Below are positions 1 through 13,199 of a DNA stretch of 64,000 bases, piece by piece (position 1 is the first letter of the stretch; every line of letters starts with the position of its first letter). Under the pieces are notes generated by a model. That model was not told the DNA's origin. It worked only from the letters and a program-made list of their open reading frames with translations, and searched no databases. The position numbers and the translations under genes are program-made. The stretch spans positions 6,652,516-6,716,515 of the forward strand of contig OZ023190.1 in NCBI GenBank assembly GCA_963995505.1, in the 5' to 3' direction. The DNA comes from Hypericum androsaemum. Its lineage: Eukaryota > Streptophyta > Magnoliopsida > Malpighiales > Hypericaceae.

Positions 1-2260
1 AGGAGATGAATGACTACGGAAACAAAACCCCATTCACTAAATATAGTAATATACCTCCGGTTCAATGGTCTCCTTTGTGATATCAAAGATTATAGAACGA
101 GCTAAAGCAACTCTTTTCTTCATCCCACCAGACAACTCAGAAGGTAGGCGATCCTCGACTCCCTGAACACAAAACGATAAAAGCTAACAGTAATGAAGCA
201 AGATAGGCAATTTTTTTGAACGAGTCAGGGTGCAGCATAATTTTGCATAAAATTACAATCTAGTGTGTTTTCTATGAAAACTAGAATCGGTGAACCGAGC
301 CAAATTATATCCTTCAGTAGAAGATCAGATTTTGTGGACTAGTAAGATAATATAGGTCAGATTAGAAGCAATCAAGCAAAAGAAATGGTGAGCCAGAATC
401 GACTCCCGTCATATTACTACCTTTAACCCAACAGCAGCTAAGGTATCCCTCACTAGTTCTGAAATTTGTTCCTCTGGCATGGTTGAGTTTTCATATCTAG
501 GCAAAACCATACAGGAGGAATTTTAGTACATTCGAGTTGATAGCTTCCACCAAAGATCCTGCTTCTAATCAAAAGATAGAGATCTTCTTACAAAAGAAAA
601 CCAACATTTTCACGAACTGTCAAAGAATCAAATAGTGCCGCACTTTGAAACACCTGCAGAGAAAATTGAACATTAGAAGTCAACAGAATGATAACACTTC
701 CATGAAAAGTACCGTTTGAAGCTTACCAATCCGATCCGGAGTCCAGATATCTCATTGTCACTTACAAGACCATCTCTTTTTCTACCTCGTATGTAAACAT
801 CACCCTGCACAGTGCATAATCTAGATAACATCACTACTAAAATTTCAAAGCTGTTGGGAGATCAAGTAAGATATATCATGACAAAGACTACGAATTTGGT
901 AATGTGAAAGCACCATTGCAGGGACTACTGATATATTTACCTTGTCCGGTGCAAGAAGACCGGCAATTATCTTCAAAATAGTAGATTTTCCAGTACCAGA
1001 AGGTCCAATTATACCAACAGCTTCACCATGTCTAATCTAGGAAGGATGAAGAACTATGTTTTATTAATGTAGAAATAAATAAGCCAGGGCAACAAACTGG
1101 CAGCCTCTGATCAGAAAATTGCAAACTGCTTCCTGAACAATTTCCAACTGTAGGTCCCCAAGGAGTGCAGCTTCATGGGTGACTGCAAACTAACATGGCC
1201 CTAACATGCTGCCCTAAAAGTAAATCTTGTGTAACATTGACGTCAATAAATTTCAACAATAACTGACGTCAGAAATGTCTGAGATAATTCCCCATCGGCA
1301 GAAGCTTCAAAATAGAAATCATAGCAGATCATCGAGACCCGGTTATCCACAGATACGATTTTGCACAACACGAGCTTCTTAAGCAAGGTTCATCAACTTG
1401 GCCAGTAAATATAGTTCTAACACTGGCAGAAACGAGGTAAAACAACATTCACCTTGAAGCTCAATCCTCTAAGTACATGCTTCTCCCCGAATGACTTGTA
1501 GACATTTCTACATTCAACAAGAACATCAGAATCATCCTCCGCGTGCACCTCAGGAGTCAACTTCTCAGACGGGTAAGAAGAATCCTAATCACGCGGTCAA
1601 GGAAGCAATTCAGGACACCAACATCAAAGCTTTGACACAGACAGATACGCAATGGCTATACACAAAGGAGGCAAAACCAAGCACACAGCGACTCGCACTA
1701 GGCCAAAAAGGACATAAAGCAAGACTGAGAATTTGAGCCCATTTACGTGTTAAAATCTCCATATCCAACCCAAAACCTTAATGGTATTGGTAGGTGAATT
1801 TTTAACGCTTATAAATTGGATCAGCACAGCAATATGGTATTCTCAACACAAACGAGATTTATAGGATTGAAGATTGCAGGGGCTTTGATTCACCAACGTG
1901 CTATGGACACGGGATCAACCCGCTCTGATACCATATATGAATTCTACATCCTACCTAAAATCTGATGACACTTATAAAACGGATATACAACCAAAATAAG
2001 TAGTATTGAAAAGTCGCAATTCTACTCGAAAAGATGCGTACTCTGAATTTCATGGCGGGGTAATCGTCACTGCCAATGTTCCGGGGAGGCGCCACGCAAG
2101 CACAGACAAGAACACTCTCTTTATTGCTCTGCTTACGAAAATAGGTACCCTTCCATAGGGAAGAAGAAGCACCGAGATTACTATTGGAACCACTTGGGAA
2201 TATTATTCCAAGAGGAAGCGATAAGGACCCAGGCGACGAGACCAACGCAGTAGGGGCCAT
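1..2260 (-). CDS. TGD3: TGD3-type chloroplast ABC ATPase (3' end off window)
   Basis: This is the ATPase subunit of the TGD1-TGD2-TGD3 importer, which moves lipid from the ER into the plastid at the inner envelope. Seven exons are readable on the minus strand: 2260-2042, 1584-1453, 1036-941, 804-727, 653-592, 496-421 and 162-55, all with GT-AG borders and matching phase, giving 257 residues. The first ~70 residues are Ser-rich and basic, as in a plastid transit peptide. Exon 2 carries the NVYKSFG start of the ABC domain. Exon 3 has Walker A (GPSGTGKST), exon 5 the Q-loop (VFQSAALF) and exon 7 the signature LSGGMKKR. Walker B and the last ~85 residues of the family's ~345 must lie beyond position 1. 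The start at MAPTALV is chosen because the longer upstream frame has no transit-peptide character. Orthology is inferred from recognised family sequence. Confidence 0.9.
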
Positions 2261-2742
2261 TTCAGGGCATAAAGAAGCCAAATTTAATGACTCCGAAACA
2301 AACCCAGATAAGATTTGCTCCAAAGACTCAAACTTTACGGGAGAAACCAATTGATCTCTAAAGGCTCTTCCTATGTGCCTAATTAGAAAACAAAAAAAGA
2401 GAAAAGAGCGTTTTTTTTTTAGACTTGGGTTGTGGGTTACAGATGATTCGGTGATCTTAAAGCGGGACCCAAATTTTAATAGCAAGAGAGAAATCGTATG
2501 TCCCGGAGAAAAGGAAGGTACTTGGGAGGTTGGAAGAAGGGGGAGGAAAAAGAAATGAAGAGGAAGAAGAAGAAGAGGACGGTGAGGATCAAAGCACGTG
2601 ATTTATTTGTGTAGCTTCCTGAACGGACGCGCGGACGGGCTTCCAAACGACAGAAACATTTTATTGCATTCCCTAGCATTATATTTTCTCTTTTGAGCAC
2701 ATTTCCTAACTTGAGATCGTCTCAAAGTGGATGATTTATTTT

Positions 2743-3940
2743 TGGGAAAATTACGCTCAGGTCTCTGTAGTTTGGCGTCCTTCCCTCTAGGGTCCCTATA
2801 TTTTTAAAATCGTTCCTGACGTCCTCGAAGTTTGGTTTTAGAAATTCTCCGGTCCCTCACGCCCATTTTTTATTTTTGGTCATAGAAATGACCAAAATAC
2901 CCTTTAACAAATTTTTTTTACCTTCTTCAACCTCTTGAACACTATGAACACTAACCAAGAAGGCAAGAACATCAAACCCATAAATCAACCAGAGTTTCAA
3001 TTAAAATTAATAGTTCATCTTCCTCCATGATTGGGAAACCCTAAACCCCAATTTTGGAATCCCCAATTCCACGAAACCAGACCAGTCTTTCGCCAACGGG
3101 GTTGCCACCAAGGACTTGCACATCGACCTGTCGTCTTCCTTGTCCATTTGCGTACGAGGGTACTCCCCATAGCAGAAGGCTAGGAGGAAGCTGCCGTTGG
3201 TGGTGCAGTTCTTGGTGGAGAGGAGGGCAGTGTGGCCTCTAGGTTACGCGAGGATCGGGCCAGGGGTTAGGGTTCTGGGTGGAGAGGGAGAGAGAGAGGT
3301 TAGGGTTTTGGTGAATTTATACAGGGAAAGTGAGGTCTTCGGGATGACAGAAGCGACATCGTTGTGGTGGTCCCTAGGCCGGTGAGCAGATTGGGCCGAC
3401 GACATCAAGGAATTGTCGTCAGAAGATCGATAAGTTAGTGATGGGGCCTATGCCGTTGAGGTGGTCCCGATTGGGGCATCAACCTACTGGGCGCGTCCGA
3501 ACGATTAATCACAGTTGTGTGTGAGTTCTTGACGTTGAGTGGAGGGAGGAGGCCAGGTCGAAGGAGATTGTGTTCTTGACGTTGAAATCGAGGGTCGAAC
3601 GATTAGTTTTCGGAATTTCTTTTGGAATTTCTTTTGTATATCAATAACCGGTCTAATTTTTTTTCTTAATGTTCTTGGTTATGTTCTTGATTTTGGTTAG
3701 TTTGATCTTGTTTTTTGGTTGGTTTGTAGTGGTTGGTGTTTTTGTTCAAAGGTTGGAGAAGGTAAATTTTTTTTTGTTTAATGATATTTTGGTTATTTTT
3801 ATGACCAAAAATAAAAAAAGAGCCGTCAGGGACCCGAGAGTCTCTAAAACTAAACTTTAGGGACGTCAGGAACGATTTCGAAAATATAGGGACTCCAGAG
3901 AGTAGGAGCTAAACTACAGGGACCTGAACATAATCTCCCA
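2743..3940. mobile_element. Long-TIR DNA element / foldback MITE, ~1.2 kb
   Basis: The two ends are long imperfect inverted repeats of about 150 bp. The left arm (2743-2905) starts TGGGAAAATTACGCTCAGG; the reverse complement of the right arm (3780-3940) starts TGGGAGATTATGTTCAGG. Both arms then share the same run of motifs (CCCTGTAGTTT, GTCCCTATATTTT, ATCGTTCCTGACGTCC, TTTTTGGTCAT). The interior has no transposase-like frame, so it is non-autonomous. No clear target-site duplication is visible. It lies about 480 bp upstream of the TGD3 start codon. Confidence 0.8.
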
Positions 3941-4366
3941 AACATTCTCCTAATTGCACTAATTACCTCGTTCAAATGTAGAACGCCCCAGATATGGTTT
4001 AATTCGATAAACCGGAGGAAGGCGAGGATGCATAGTTTCAAGAATTATTCTCCTTAATAAGTTTCTTAAAACTAAAAGTTTGTTAATTTTGGAACATCAG
4101 TTCAACCTATCAGTAATCTCAATCTTTATTCCGTATTCACTGAAATAATACAAAAACAGAGACACTCGGCTTTAAATACCATATGTTTATAAAAACATAG
4201 AAACAGTGCCATTTTTCTCGTTGAATAGGAAAACCACGATCCAAAGAATGACAACAAAAGCGGCACTTGGATGCCCCCGGTCATGTAACCGAAACGATCA
4301 TTCACAATCATGATCCAAATCTTTCTTCAAAACGAGTGGCTGATGAGGATTCATGTGATACACTAT

Positions 4367-6348
4367 TCAGAATGAAACGTCGATCCCCAACCGGAAGAGA
4401 TCATCACGCAGCAGTTTCGTGTTCTTGAAATGCAGACCAATAATGCCAACTTCAGCTGCAGCCTCCACGTTCTTTAACCTGCAACCACTACAGATGATCA
4501 GCAGCTGAAGCTAAAAAAAAATGCACTGGGAAAAAAGTTACAAATTCCATGGGTGAGAAGGAGAAACAACCTATCATCGATAAATATGCAGCTTCCCGGA
4601 TCTACTTCAAGTTGCTGCACAACATCCAGATAGAAGTTGCGGTCCGGCTTCCTCTTCCCTAAAACAGAAAAGAAGGAAACTGCAAACTTGTAAACTGAAC
4701 AAGAGAACACGCAGGACCTCCGTACAATAGCGCGCATACCCATGATATACGAACAGAATGTCCACGACAAGTACGTCGAGATGCTCAGCTTCTCTTCTAT
4801 TAATTTGTACCTACGAATTAAACACCTTTAGATAAAACATGACATTTTGCTAAAGTAAGGTTTGACATGAGATGCACTTCATCTTACCATACTGGGTAGT
4901 TTGTAGAAGCATGCATCTCATAGTTATTCCGTTTTAAAGAGCAAAGAAAGTCCTCCATACCATCCATAAATGAATAACCTCTTGTCATGCAACTCTTTAG
5001 CCCTACAAACGAAGGAAATGCAACTTGGTACCACTTGTAGCAGAAAATGTGCTTGGAAAGCGAAAATTCGGAGTTTCAGACGCGATAACTGAAAAGAAAA
5101 TGCATGAATAAAATACACACACACGGACATGACATAATAAATCAACGTTTCTGACTACCTTCCAGATCAAACGATCTTCCATCTTTGAAGAACTTGCTCG
5201 CCAGCTCCATCTGAAAGAAAAGGACATCACATTCTCACCAATAAACTTACATTACAAAGTCAAGCAAGAAAAAGCATGCAGAACCATCTAAGCAGAAACG
5301 CATCATTCGCGCCGATCGTGGAAAAGTAGGGATTCCAAATGCTTGTTTAGGCATAAACTAAGGAAATTCTACAAAACAAGCTACAACATAGTTCATACAT
5401 GTTTTACTGGCTGGATGTAAAACACGTCCCCACATTTGTACTATGCGATGTGAGATTCTCAACATGCTTCCTCAAACGAAACTTATCGGGCCGAAGTTTG
5501 TACGTACTTTTCTACTTTGCCAATGTGCCATGATAATGGGGTGGGCAACAACAGTGGACCACAGATCTCATAGAAGTAATTGGCTCTGATGCCATATAGG
5601 AATTTCCATATATTATCTAAAACTTTAAGACAATGAATAGGTAGATCATTTTATAAACCAGCCTACCACACTCGCAACAAGCGAAGTGGTAATCCCAACA
5701 TCGATCAGATTCATCAACTATATATGACAGTAGAAGAGCTCAGCACAAGTATTTTCAGGTTCCACCTACCTTGTTGACTGATCTACATAGCTCCAAAGGC
5801 CAATTCTTTACATTGTGGTTTACACTGATTCTAAATTTCGCTTAAGGTACGTGAGAGAACATCAGCCATCAGGAAAAAAATGTGTACCTCGTCAATTAAG
5901 CCCTTTTCGAACTCAATCCATGCAGTTGGGTGCTCGTTCTCAATTAGTTCGTCGAAAGTCAACCTGAGCACAAAGAGACGTCCATATGGTCATCCAATCA
6001 GTTGGATCACCAAAAAGACTAAACAAAGTCTCTATCCACACACTTTCTCCAAAAAGATCCAATCTTTGAAGAAAACAAAGCAAACCCACAAGGAGACAAG
6101 CGGAAAAGGAGTTACCCGAAGAAAGGAGGGACATCTTGATAGAAAGGGTCTCGAACTACGGTGTCCATGATATCAAAAAGCAGGACCGGGAGCTTCCTGT
6201 GAGTTGGGACATTGGAGGCGTCATTACAAGACAAGGAGGATATGGGTTCATGGGTTAGGGCCACTTTGGAGGGTACTACTATAGAGCGGGAAGGTTTTAA
6301 AGGGGTTATGGCCGTTGCTAATGAGGGTGATCTAAGCATAAATGCCAT
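4367..6348 (-). CDS. FHY1: Chloroplast FMN hydrolase, HAD superfamily
   Basis: This encodes a HAD-like phosphatase matching the plastid FMN hydrolase that converts FMN to riboflavin and phosphate. Seven exons: 6348-6116, 5963-5888, 5210-5159, 5002-4888, 4810-4740, 4658-4571 and 4478-4367. Total 747 nt, 248 residues. Residues 1-50 look like a plastid transit peptide. Motif I is LLFDIMDT (nucleophile D59), with M where many HADs have a second Asp, which I recall as the form seen in this subfamily. The ASTNYPVW stretch is motif II-like, GKRKPD carries the motif III Lys, and CIFIDDR is the acidic motif IV. The C-terminus ends LFRLGIDVSF. The start is the first ATG of an open frame with transit-peptide composition. 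No frame breaks are seen, so it should be functional. Confidence 0.92.
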
Positions 6349-7739
6349 ATCACTCGCTCCTCTGTTTATGTAGAACAGAGCACTTCTGCTTTTGGCTGGG
6401 TTTGCCTCTCCTGTGTGTGTTTTTATTGGCTCATTGATCTACCAATATTGCAACCTAACTATATGATTACTAGTTATATCAAGCATGACATAAGCAAAAC
6501 CAATACAGATATGGGTATTCTAGATCCTACATAATAATATTGATACAATAATTGGCTGGAACTTGGGCGTGCTCATCTCAGAGATGCTTCCATGGACATT
6601 CTTTAGGTAAAAAATTAGCGAAATTTCCAAAATAGATATTAAAAAAAACTAACTATTTTTTTCTAAATATGTAAGTTTTAAAAAATAATAATAAGGGGTT
6701 GCCGATGGTGGCCACATTTTTTGACAATTTGTCAAAATCTTTGAATAGTTTCATTGATGTTTTAGTGTCCGAATGAAGATATTCCCAAATGAAATTAGAA
6801 CGATTTAGAAATTCATTTGCAGACAAATTCTTAAATGAATTTCTTATAGAATTCATTTATTAAAAAAATGCGTATGCAACTATTTATGACTTGTATTGTA
6901 GATCTCAACATAGTAAAGTCGAGGGTGAAAATAGTTCAGTTGAAGAACAATAACTGATTTCGGCACTGTAACGAGAAACTGTAACATTTTCTGTTGGAAC
7001 ATCAAGAAATGAAGTTTACTACCAAAATGTGCAAAAAATGCTGGCGCAATATGTCGTTATCAAACACTTTTCAAATATATTTTTTTTTGAATTTGAATTC
7101 GTCGACCGCTTAATAAATATTTGAATATTATGCGGTATAAAAGATATGCCGGAAACAGAATAATATACAAAACCAATAGTTGAATTTCTACTTATCCGCG
7201 TGCGAAGGTATCAAGTTTATTTAAAGTTAAATATTAGGGTGCACCACCCACACCAACTTCCATAGCTATTTTCATTAGAAAAAGGATAGTCGTGTTATCG
7301 TGTAGTTGGAGGGCGTGAGGATGGGAATATTTTAAGAAATGGATCTCTCACATGGATAGATGCGTTACGCACCTCCCTTGTTAGTAGTTTTCCCATTTGG
7401 GGTAGGGGTACCCAACTTTGCTCCCAATTCGAATAGATATAGGTTGGGATCGAAAATTTAAACATCTTTTGCTGTGATGTGCGCAGCAAAAAAATTTTGT
7501 TGATAAGAAATTAGGTGCAAAAATTCATCTAATTTTTATTTATTATATTAAATAGTAGTTTGTGTCAAGTGAGATAAACTAACATCTTTCGAGTCATAAC
7601 CACACACGTCTAAACAATATCAGAAGTGGACATGCATTATCAAAAAATAGTTACAAGGTATATTTCGATAATGTATTTGTGAAACGATTAGTCTCTCTCC
7701 AAATATGCTAGATTTGTATCACTCAATCCCGAACAAAGA
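6349..7739. other. AT-rich intergenic stretch, no gene recognised
   Basis: This is the upstream side of FHY1 plus AT-rich sequence with many stops in all frames. I see no domain, tRNA or terminal repeat. Short frames here have no coding character. Confidence 0.6.
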
Positions 7740-8030
7740 AGTTATGGTCACGACGTATAAGATTGGACAAAGGATGGGTATGCTCCACAATTCTGCCAAC
7801 GATTAGCATTGCAAGTGAGGAATCTACCTCCACAACAATTAGCCGCTTGATTGAACCCATGTAAGCTCCAATCCTCGAAGTAGAGCACAAAGCTCAGCTG
7901 CCAAAGATGTGCAGTAGACGATATCCTTGACAAAGTCAGAAGTCTGTTGCATCCTAAATAACACCTTGTGTGCCTGATAAACGAAGGTTATATGAGAAGG
8001 CTCCATCAATATTGAGTTTGACGAAGCCAT
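7740..8030 (-). pseudogene. RNase H-like (RVT_3) fragment from a retroelement
   Basis: On the minus strand, shifting between frames, it reads SLAAELCALLRGLEL followed by VEVDSSLAM and then GRIVEHTHPLSNLI. This is the order found in the plant RNase H-like RVT_3 domain: a Glu-containing AEL helix, then an Asp after a beta strand. In-frame stops and at least one frameshift separate the pieces, so it is a relic of a LINE or related element. Confidence 0.55.
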
Positions 8031-8640
8031 CAGGTGATCATATTTATGATACTAAAACCTATCTCCAAAGAGTTATTTAGTTCTGATCACTTCCATGACC
8101 ACCAACATGTGATAGCAAAGATGGTCACTCATGGAGCACCACCACTACTAGTTGTGGTGTTAGTGATAAATACTGATGTGAATCATAGCAGCCTTATTAA
8201 TTATCAATCTAACCAATCACAAGAACACGCGACTTAAATCACGGTTTAACTTATGATTTCCAAACTCATTATGGAGTATGTGACTCAAGTAAATTTATTA
8301 TAAAGTTTTTTATTGAAGAACTACAAATTCACATTAATTTAGAGCATTAGTTCATGTTGAAGAAGGAAATTATAGCAGCTAAAGATCATGAAAATTTTTC
8401 TCTATAGGATTTCTATTTAGGAGGTTTAGTTATAATCATTAATTTTATTTAAGATTCTTAATTCCAGCAACTATAATTTTAGTTTGGATATATATCACCG
8501 GATATGGTATCCATGTCAAGGTTCTTTGTTCCAATTCAATCAGCAGGTCGGAGTCTTAATACCAAAGTTTTTATTTGGTTGTAAACATCAGATCGAGATC
8601 TTTCATCAGGAATCGATCTAGAACGATATAAAATTTTAAC
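8031..8640. other. Intergenic, nothing recognised
   Basis: AT-rich sequence with no credible coding frame. If the element downstream once had a 5' LTR it should lie here, but nothing matches its 3' LTR. Confidence 0.5.
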
Positions 8641-9361
8641 GCTTTGTGACAGGGTCTCGTCGCATCGTTGGCTGAGTTCGTACAACTTAGTATCAGAATC
8701 AACATATTCACGATCTCCTATCCACGTTTCGCTGCATCAGTTGGTATTAGAGTTGCGTTCGTTTTTGAAGTAGTTCAATACTCCTGATCGGAGTTCGTTC
8801 TATCCAAAGAAAAAAATAAAAGAAAGACTTGTTTAAGGTTTCTGGTGAAAGCCACGACAGCCAACCGTGACACCAGCTCCATCGGCCGTCACTAGCACCA
8901 CTACCTCTGGCCATCGTTCCCCACCTAAGTCTCCGACGCGACCATCATTTGTCCGGAGTTCCATCGGAGGCCGTACCACCTCCGTCCTTAGACGGTGCAG
9001 AGAGCCCAACCGAGGGCTTGTAGAAGAATCCAGCGAGCACTCTTCGTGGAGGAGAACGATGCGGCCGCTGCCCCCTCTATAGAAGCCCCGTCAGTCGCTC
9101 TCCGATCTCGCCCCTGCCACAGTCACCGCCGCCTCTTGTGGTGGTCACTTGGTTTGCCATTTTCCCCCCTTTTCTGATTAGGGTTTTGTGATTTGGGAGA
9201 TTTTTTGATTAATTGTGAAGTTGGCAGAAGTTCGAAGATCGTTCGGTAATTTTTTGAAGCTGTTGAAGATTTTTGCAGAGCTTGGTGACTATTTCAGAAT
9301 TTGCCAACAAGTAGATTACAGTTTGGTCCCAAAAGATTTCAGAAGTTACAGATTGGTCCTT

Positions 9362-9652
9362 TTTGGGGCTGAATTGAAGATGCTTAATTCTATGGCACCA
9401 CCCTCTTCTCAGCAACTCGTTGGGAAGAATCCATCCGACGCGGCTTCCGACAAGGAGGCAGCACTACCACCATCTTCTCAACAACACGTTGAGAGAAACT
9501 TATCCAACTCGACTCACACCAAAGAGCCGGCTCTCCCTACTATCCAGACGGGTATCGGGAGAAATACCTCCAACACGGCTTCCTTTAAGGAGAAGCTCAC
9601 CACCATAGCCAGAATGCTCGAGTATATCAACGCTCGACTCAACAAGACTTGA
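9362..9652 (+). pseudogene. Gag-like frame with three ~25-residue repeats
   Basis: The open frame beginning MLNSMAPPSS holds three diverged copies of one module: PPSSQQLVGKNPSDAAS, PPSSQQHVERNLSNSTH and a third starting PTIQTGIGRNTSNTAS. It ends EKLTTIARMLEYINARLNKT. It is probably the N-terminal linker part of a Gypsy gag. The call rests on context; no capsid motif is visible. Confidence 0.4.
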
Positions 9653-10039
9653 CGTGATAATGAGGAGAAGATGAGATGTAGCAACAAAATTTGGAAGCGA
9701 GGCGATGAGTTCTATCATAGACTTTCGAATTAACCCTAAAGAGTTTGGGACGAAAAGGACGAAGTACCTCGACAAACATGCCCCAGTCCCGATCTTGGTG
9801 AGGCACGCATAGGGCCATCATCCCTCATTCAGCCTACTTCGAGGCAACCGATATGGTCTTTACTTTATCGTGATACTGAGACTCCAGACTTCATAAATTT
9901 ACTCAGCCGACACCCATCAGTTGAGGCTGCCAATAACCCGGTCTTCTAAGAATCTTTTACGAGCGAAGAGATCCAAGTGGTTCATGTGACGGCCACCGAC
10001 TACCCAATAGTTCATGATGTTACTTATGTTCCGACCATG

Positions 10040-10385
10040 GGGCTCGATGAGGATGACGTCAACTGACAAGAAGAGCTTGATGAGGATGATGAGCTCGATG
10101 AGGATGACATCAATCGACAAGAAGAGCTTGATGAGGATGATGAGCATGATGAGGATGACGTCAACCGACAAGAAGAGCTCGATGAGGATAACGAACTCGA
10201 TAAGGATGACATCAACCAACAAGGAGAGCTTGATGAGGTCAACGTCAACCAGCAAGGAGAGCTCGATGAGGATGATGTCAACCGACAAGAAGAGCTCGCT
10301 AAGAATGATGCCAACCGAGAAGAAGAGGTCGATGAGGATGATGTCAGCCGATAAGAAGATCTCGATGAGGATGACGTCAACTGTC
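10040..10385 (+). repeat. Acidic-codon minisatellite (DEDD/VNRQEEL units)
   Basis: Tandem imperfect units built on GATGAGGATGACGTCAAC and CGACAAGAAGAGCTC. In one forward frame they read as repeating DEDDVNRQEELDED with only rare stops, so the array expanded while that frame was probably coding. On the other strand the same array gives hydrophobic low-complexity frames that are shadows. Confidence 0.85.
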
Positions 10386-10618
10386 AACTGATATTGGGAT
10401 CTACCCGACGATAAGGGATAGAAGGGCAATCCTTATCTTTCCAATTCGAGGACTTCATCGCGCATCAATTCTTGGAGGATCAGTCATCAATGGATCCTCA
10501 TCGTATTGCTCATATCGCCATAGTTAGCTTTGACCAAAGTCAAAAGAGAAGCTCCAAGCAAGAGAAGGCCAATCCTAAGACCCGAAGGGCAAGACTCAGG
10601 GGGCAGGGATGACCGAAC

Positions 10619-10858
10619 ACTAAGAAAGCAAAGGTTGATCCTAAGACCCAAGAGGCAAGACTAGGGAGACACGGAAGGCCACCTGATAATGACATCCCAA
10701 AGGCTCAGAACTTCTTTCGTCCAAGAGGAGCCGATGGTTCTAAGAAAGTAAAGGTTGTTCCTAAGACCTGAGAGGCAAAACTCGAGGGGCAAGAATGGCC
10801 ACCCGATAGCGACATCCCAAAGACTCAGAAGTTTTATCATCCAAGGAAAGCCGATGAG
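10619..10858 (+). repeat. 120-bp tandem duplication inside the Gypsy element
   Basis: Two adjacent copies (10619-10738 and 10739-10858) both start CTAAGAAAG(C/T)AAAGGTTG. Both run through GACATCCCAAAG and end near CCGATG. A partial third copy starts around 10571 (AATCCTAAGACCCGAAGGGC). Copies differ by scattered substitutions. Confidence 0.8.
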
Positions 10859-11474
10859 ACGTGGAGGCTCCATCATCCTCGTATCAAGGTGGACCTTCAA
10901 GATGGGTCCAAACCATATTGGTATACCTTCACCCGGCGTGGAAAAAAGAGGGTCACTCCTGGGCCCCCAATAGAAGGCATTCTGACTAAAACTCAGAGAC
11001 GTCGCCTTGAGAGGAAGGTCCAAAAATGAAAGCAAGTTATCAAGGATCTCGAAAGATAACTTGTGGAACAAAGGGCCAAGCTGATAGAGCAAGATGTCCT
11101 TCTAGCTAGCCCATGGCTGACACACCAACTGGCATGGACTCAAGGGCGGGCCAAGAAGGTTGAAGCCTCTAAGACAATCAAGGGAAAGGATCTCAAGCAC
11201 ATCAAGGAGGTTCGACCAAAGACACCCAAAGACCGATACAAGAAGTTGATCCAGGAGTGGGTATCTAAGATAAGAAGCGAGATCCACTCCAGGAAAAGTA
11301 ACCTTCTCGATCGGTCTTGACATTAGTTATGTTAAGTTTGGAGACTTCTCAGAAAAGGTGTCGATCAACAAGTTGTTCACCCTCTCGGCCATCTTTAGGC
11401 CGAAACTCAACCAACCCAGTCATCTGAAGGGGGAAATGGGTGAGAAAGATATACTTGAGCCTCAGATATGAGAG

Positions 11475-11792
11475 ATGTCCTTTGTCGTTCCCATTATGGA
11501 AGCCTTTAATAGCGACGTCACTATTGTGAGGCCAATCCAAAGAATGGATGAACGCAAGAAACCTCTTTGCATCACGGTTCACATCCTTGGAGAGCCAATC
11601 AAGAGAGTACCCGTGGCTAGCACGGGTGTGGCGAACACCTTTCTTCAGTTGCTTCTCAGGGATCGCAATAAGACAAAGGAGGGTGTCAGCCCGACCGACA
11701 TAGTCATGACCAACCTTGTCCAAAAAGGGCGAGACTTGATCTACTCCGGTCCGGTAACCCCATTTTCCATCCACCAATGTCTAATCCGGTAG
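11475..11792 (+). pseudogene. Retropepsin-like relic of a Gypsy element
   Basis: The frame reads KKPLCITVHILGEPIKRV, then a stretch around TNTFLQLLLRDRNKTKEG-like residues, then SPTDIVMTNLV. This is the layout of plant Gypsy proteases, in which the first strand leads to a catalytic D-[TN]-G-A. Here that site reads VASTG, so the catalytic Asp is gone. Further frames to about 12030 continue with fragments resembling the usual IGCVPSSLHQ-type region. The protease would be inactive. Confidence 0.55.
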
Positions 11793-13199
11793 AAGTCAGA
11801 TAGGAAGGTAAAGATTATGATGGTCGACGCATGTCCATTCATCCCGACCATATGCTACATAGAGGCGGCCTTCTACGACGGGACCATAATACCAATAAGG
11901 ATGGTTTGGGGCAACGTAGATGGCTGGTTTGCCTGGTGTGCGAGTTCGATCAAGTGGAACGTCCTTTCAACCCAACGGCTGATTGGTGCCATACTTGGGG
12001 GACAAGTACTACCCCTTACTTATGGGGAATAAAGCAATAAGCAGGTTGACAAGGCGATTAGAGATTTGTACCTTGTTATCCTATAAGTCGACCGGGTAGA
12101 TGGCCTAGACCTCTTTGAGCTACTCATCTTCATTCTGAGTTAGCTAAATGATGCCAACCCGGAGATGAAGGACCACCAATGCTTCTCGCCTGATTGTATC
12201 GAAGCGTTAATGTGCAGGCGGCATTATTCATGTACAAAAATAATCTCAAAATTATCAAAATATTTTGAGGTACCCGGTATGGTCTCAAAGTGATCGGGTG
12301 ATCGGTGACCGATGTGGTCTCAAAGTGACCGGTGGGCGGTGTTGTCTCAAAACGATCACTTCCAGTTTTGAGTTGGAAAGAGATTGTCGATGGTCTCTCC
12401 TCCATCGAGTTCGATGATGGTCCTACTTGGTCGAAACCGGTAATGATAGACCACTTTGTTGTGTTGTCCTTGGTTTACTTCGGCTTGTCCTTGGACGACA
12501 ACGTCCTTTCGTGATAAATTGGCCGTTACTTTGGACTCAGAGGTTGGAATAAGGAGATTCTTGCGGCTATAGAAAGGCGAGATATGTATCTACAACTTTT
12601 TTTCAAAAGCCTTACCTAATTCGGATCAGAAGCGGGTCTGCACAAAGTGCCAAGTTCCAGCATTATCTTGCTCTTTGAGTTCTAACAAACTTTGGTAGAT
12701 CAGCGGTAGATTTTGACTCGGATATCGGATTAAGCTGATTCTTTTGGCTATGGAAACTCAAGACAAAGAACTACAACTTTGTAGTTTACAACTATTTCCG
12801 ATTCGAAGCAAATGATGGTCCAAAATCTACTAAAAGATGAGCCCACTTCGAACTAGCTTGGTTTGCTTCCCGCTTTCCAGGACCAAGGCGGGAGCCCGGT
12901 TCGGTCCGCTTCCCGCCTGCCTGGGTGATAATCCTTGGTAAAATGCTCATAACTTTCTATCCAAAGCTCGGATTAAGACAATTCAAGTTGCTATGGTAGG
13001 TCAAGACATAGATCTACGACTTTGTAGTTTGTGATGTCTTCAGATTCGGGGCAGAAGTAGGTCAAAAATGCAGGTCAATGCGGGAGGACGCTTTGGTCCT
13101 CAAGGCAGGAACCCGGATGTACGCTTTGACCTACAAGGCAGGAGCTCAGATGGTTGTTTTGACTTTGAGGCGGGAGCCCGGTTGGATACCTTTGCCCTC

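Noticed and set aside
1491..1736. Plus-strand 81-residue frame
   Set aside because: It overlaps TGD3 exon 2 on the other strand and continues into its intron; antisense shadow.
3054..3385. Two overlapping plus-strand frames inside the foldback element
   Set aside because: Low-complexity composition, no motif, and the region has GGTTAGGGTT-type repeats; not coding.
9917..10429. Minus-strand frame with repeated ILIELFLSVDVIL, looking like a membrane protein
   Set aside because: It is the antisense of the DEDD-coding minisatellite; the hydrophobic pattern is a shadow.
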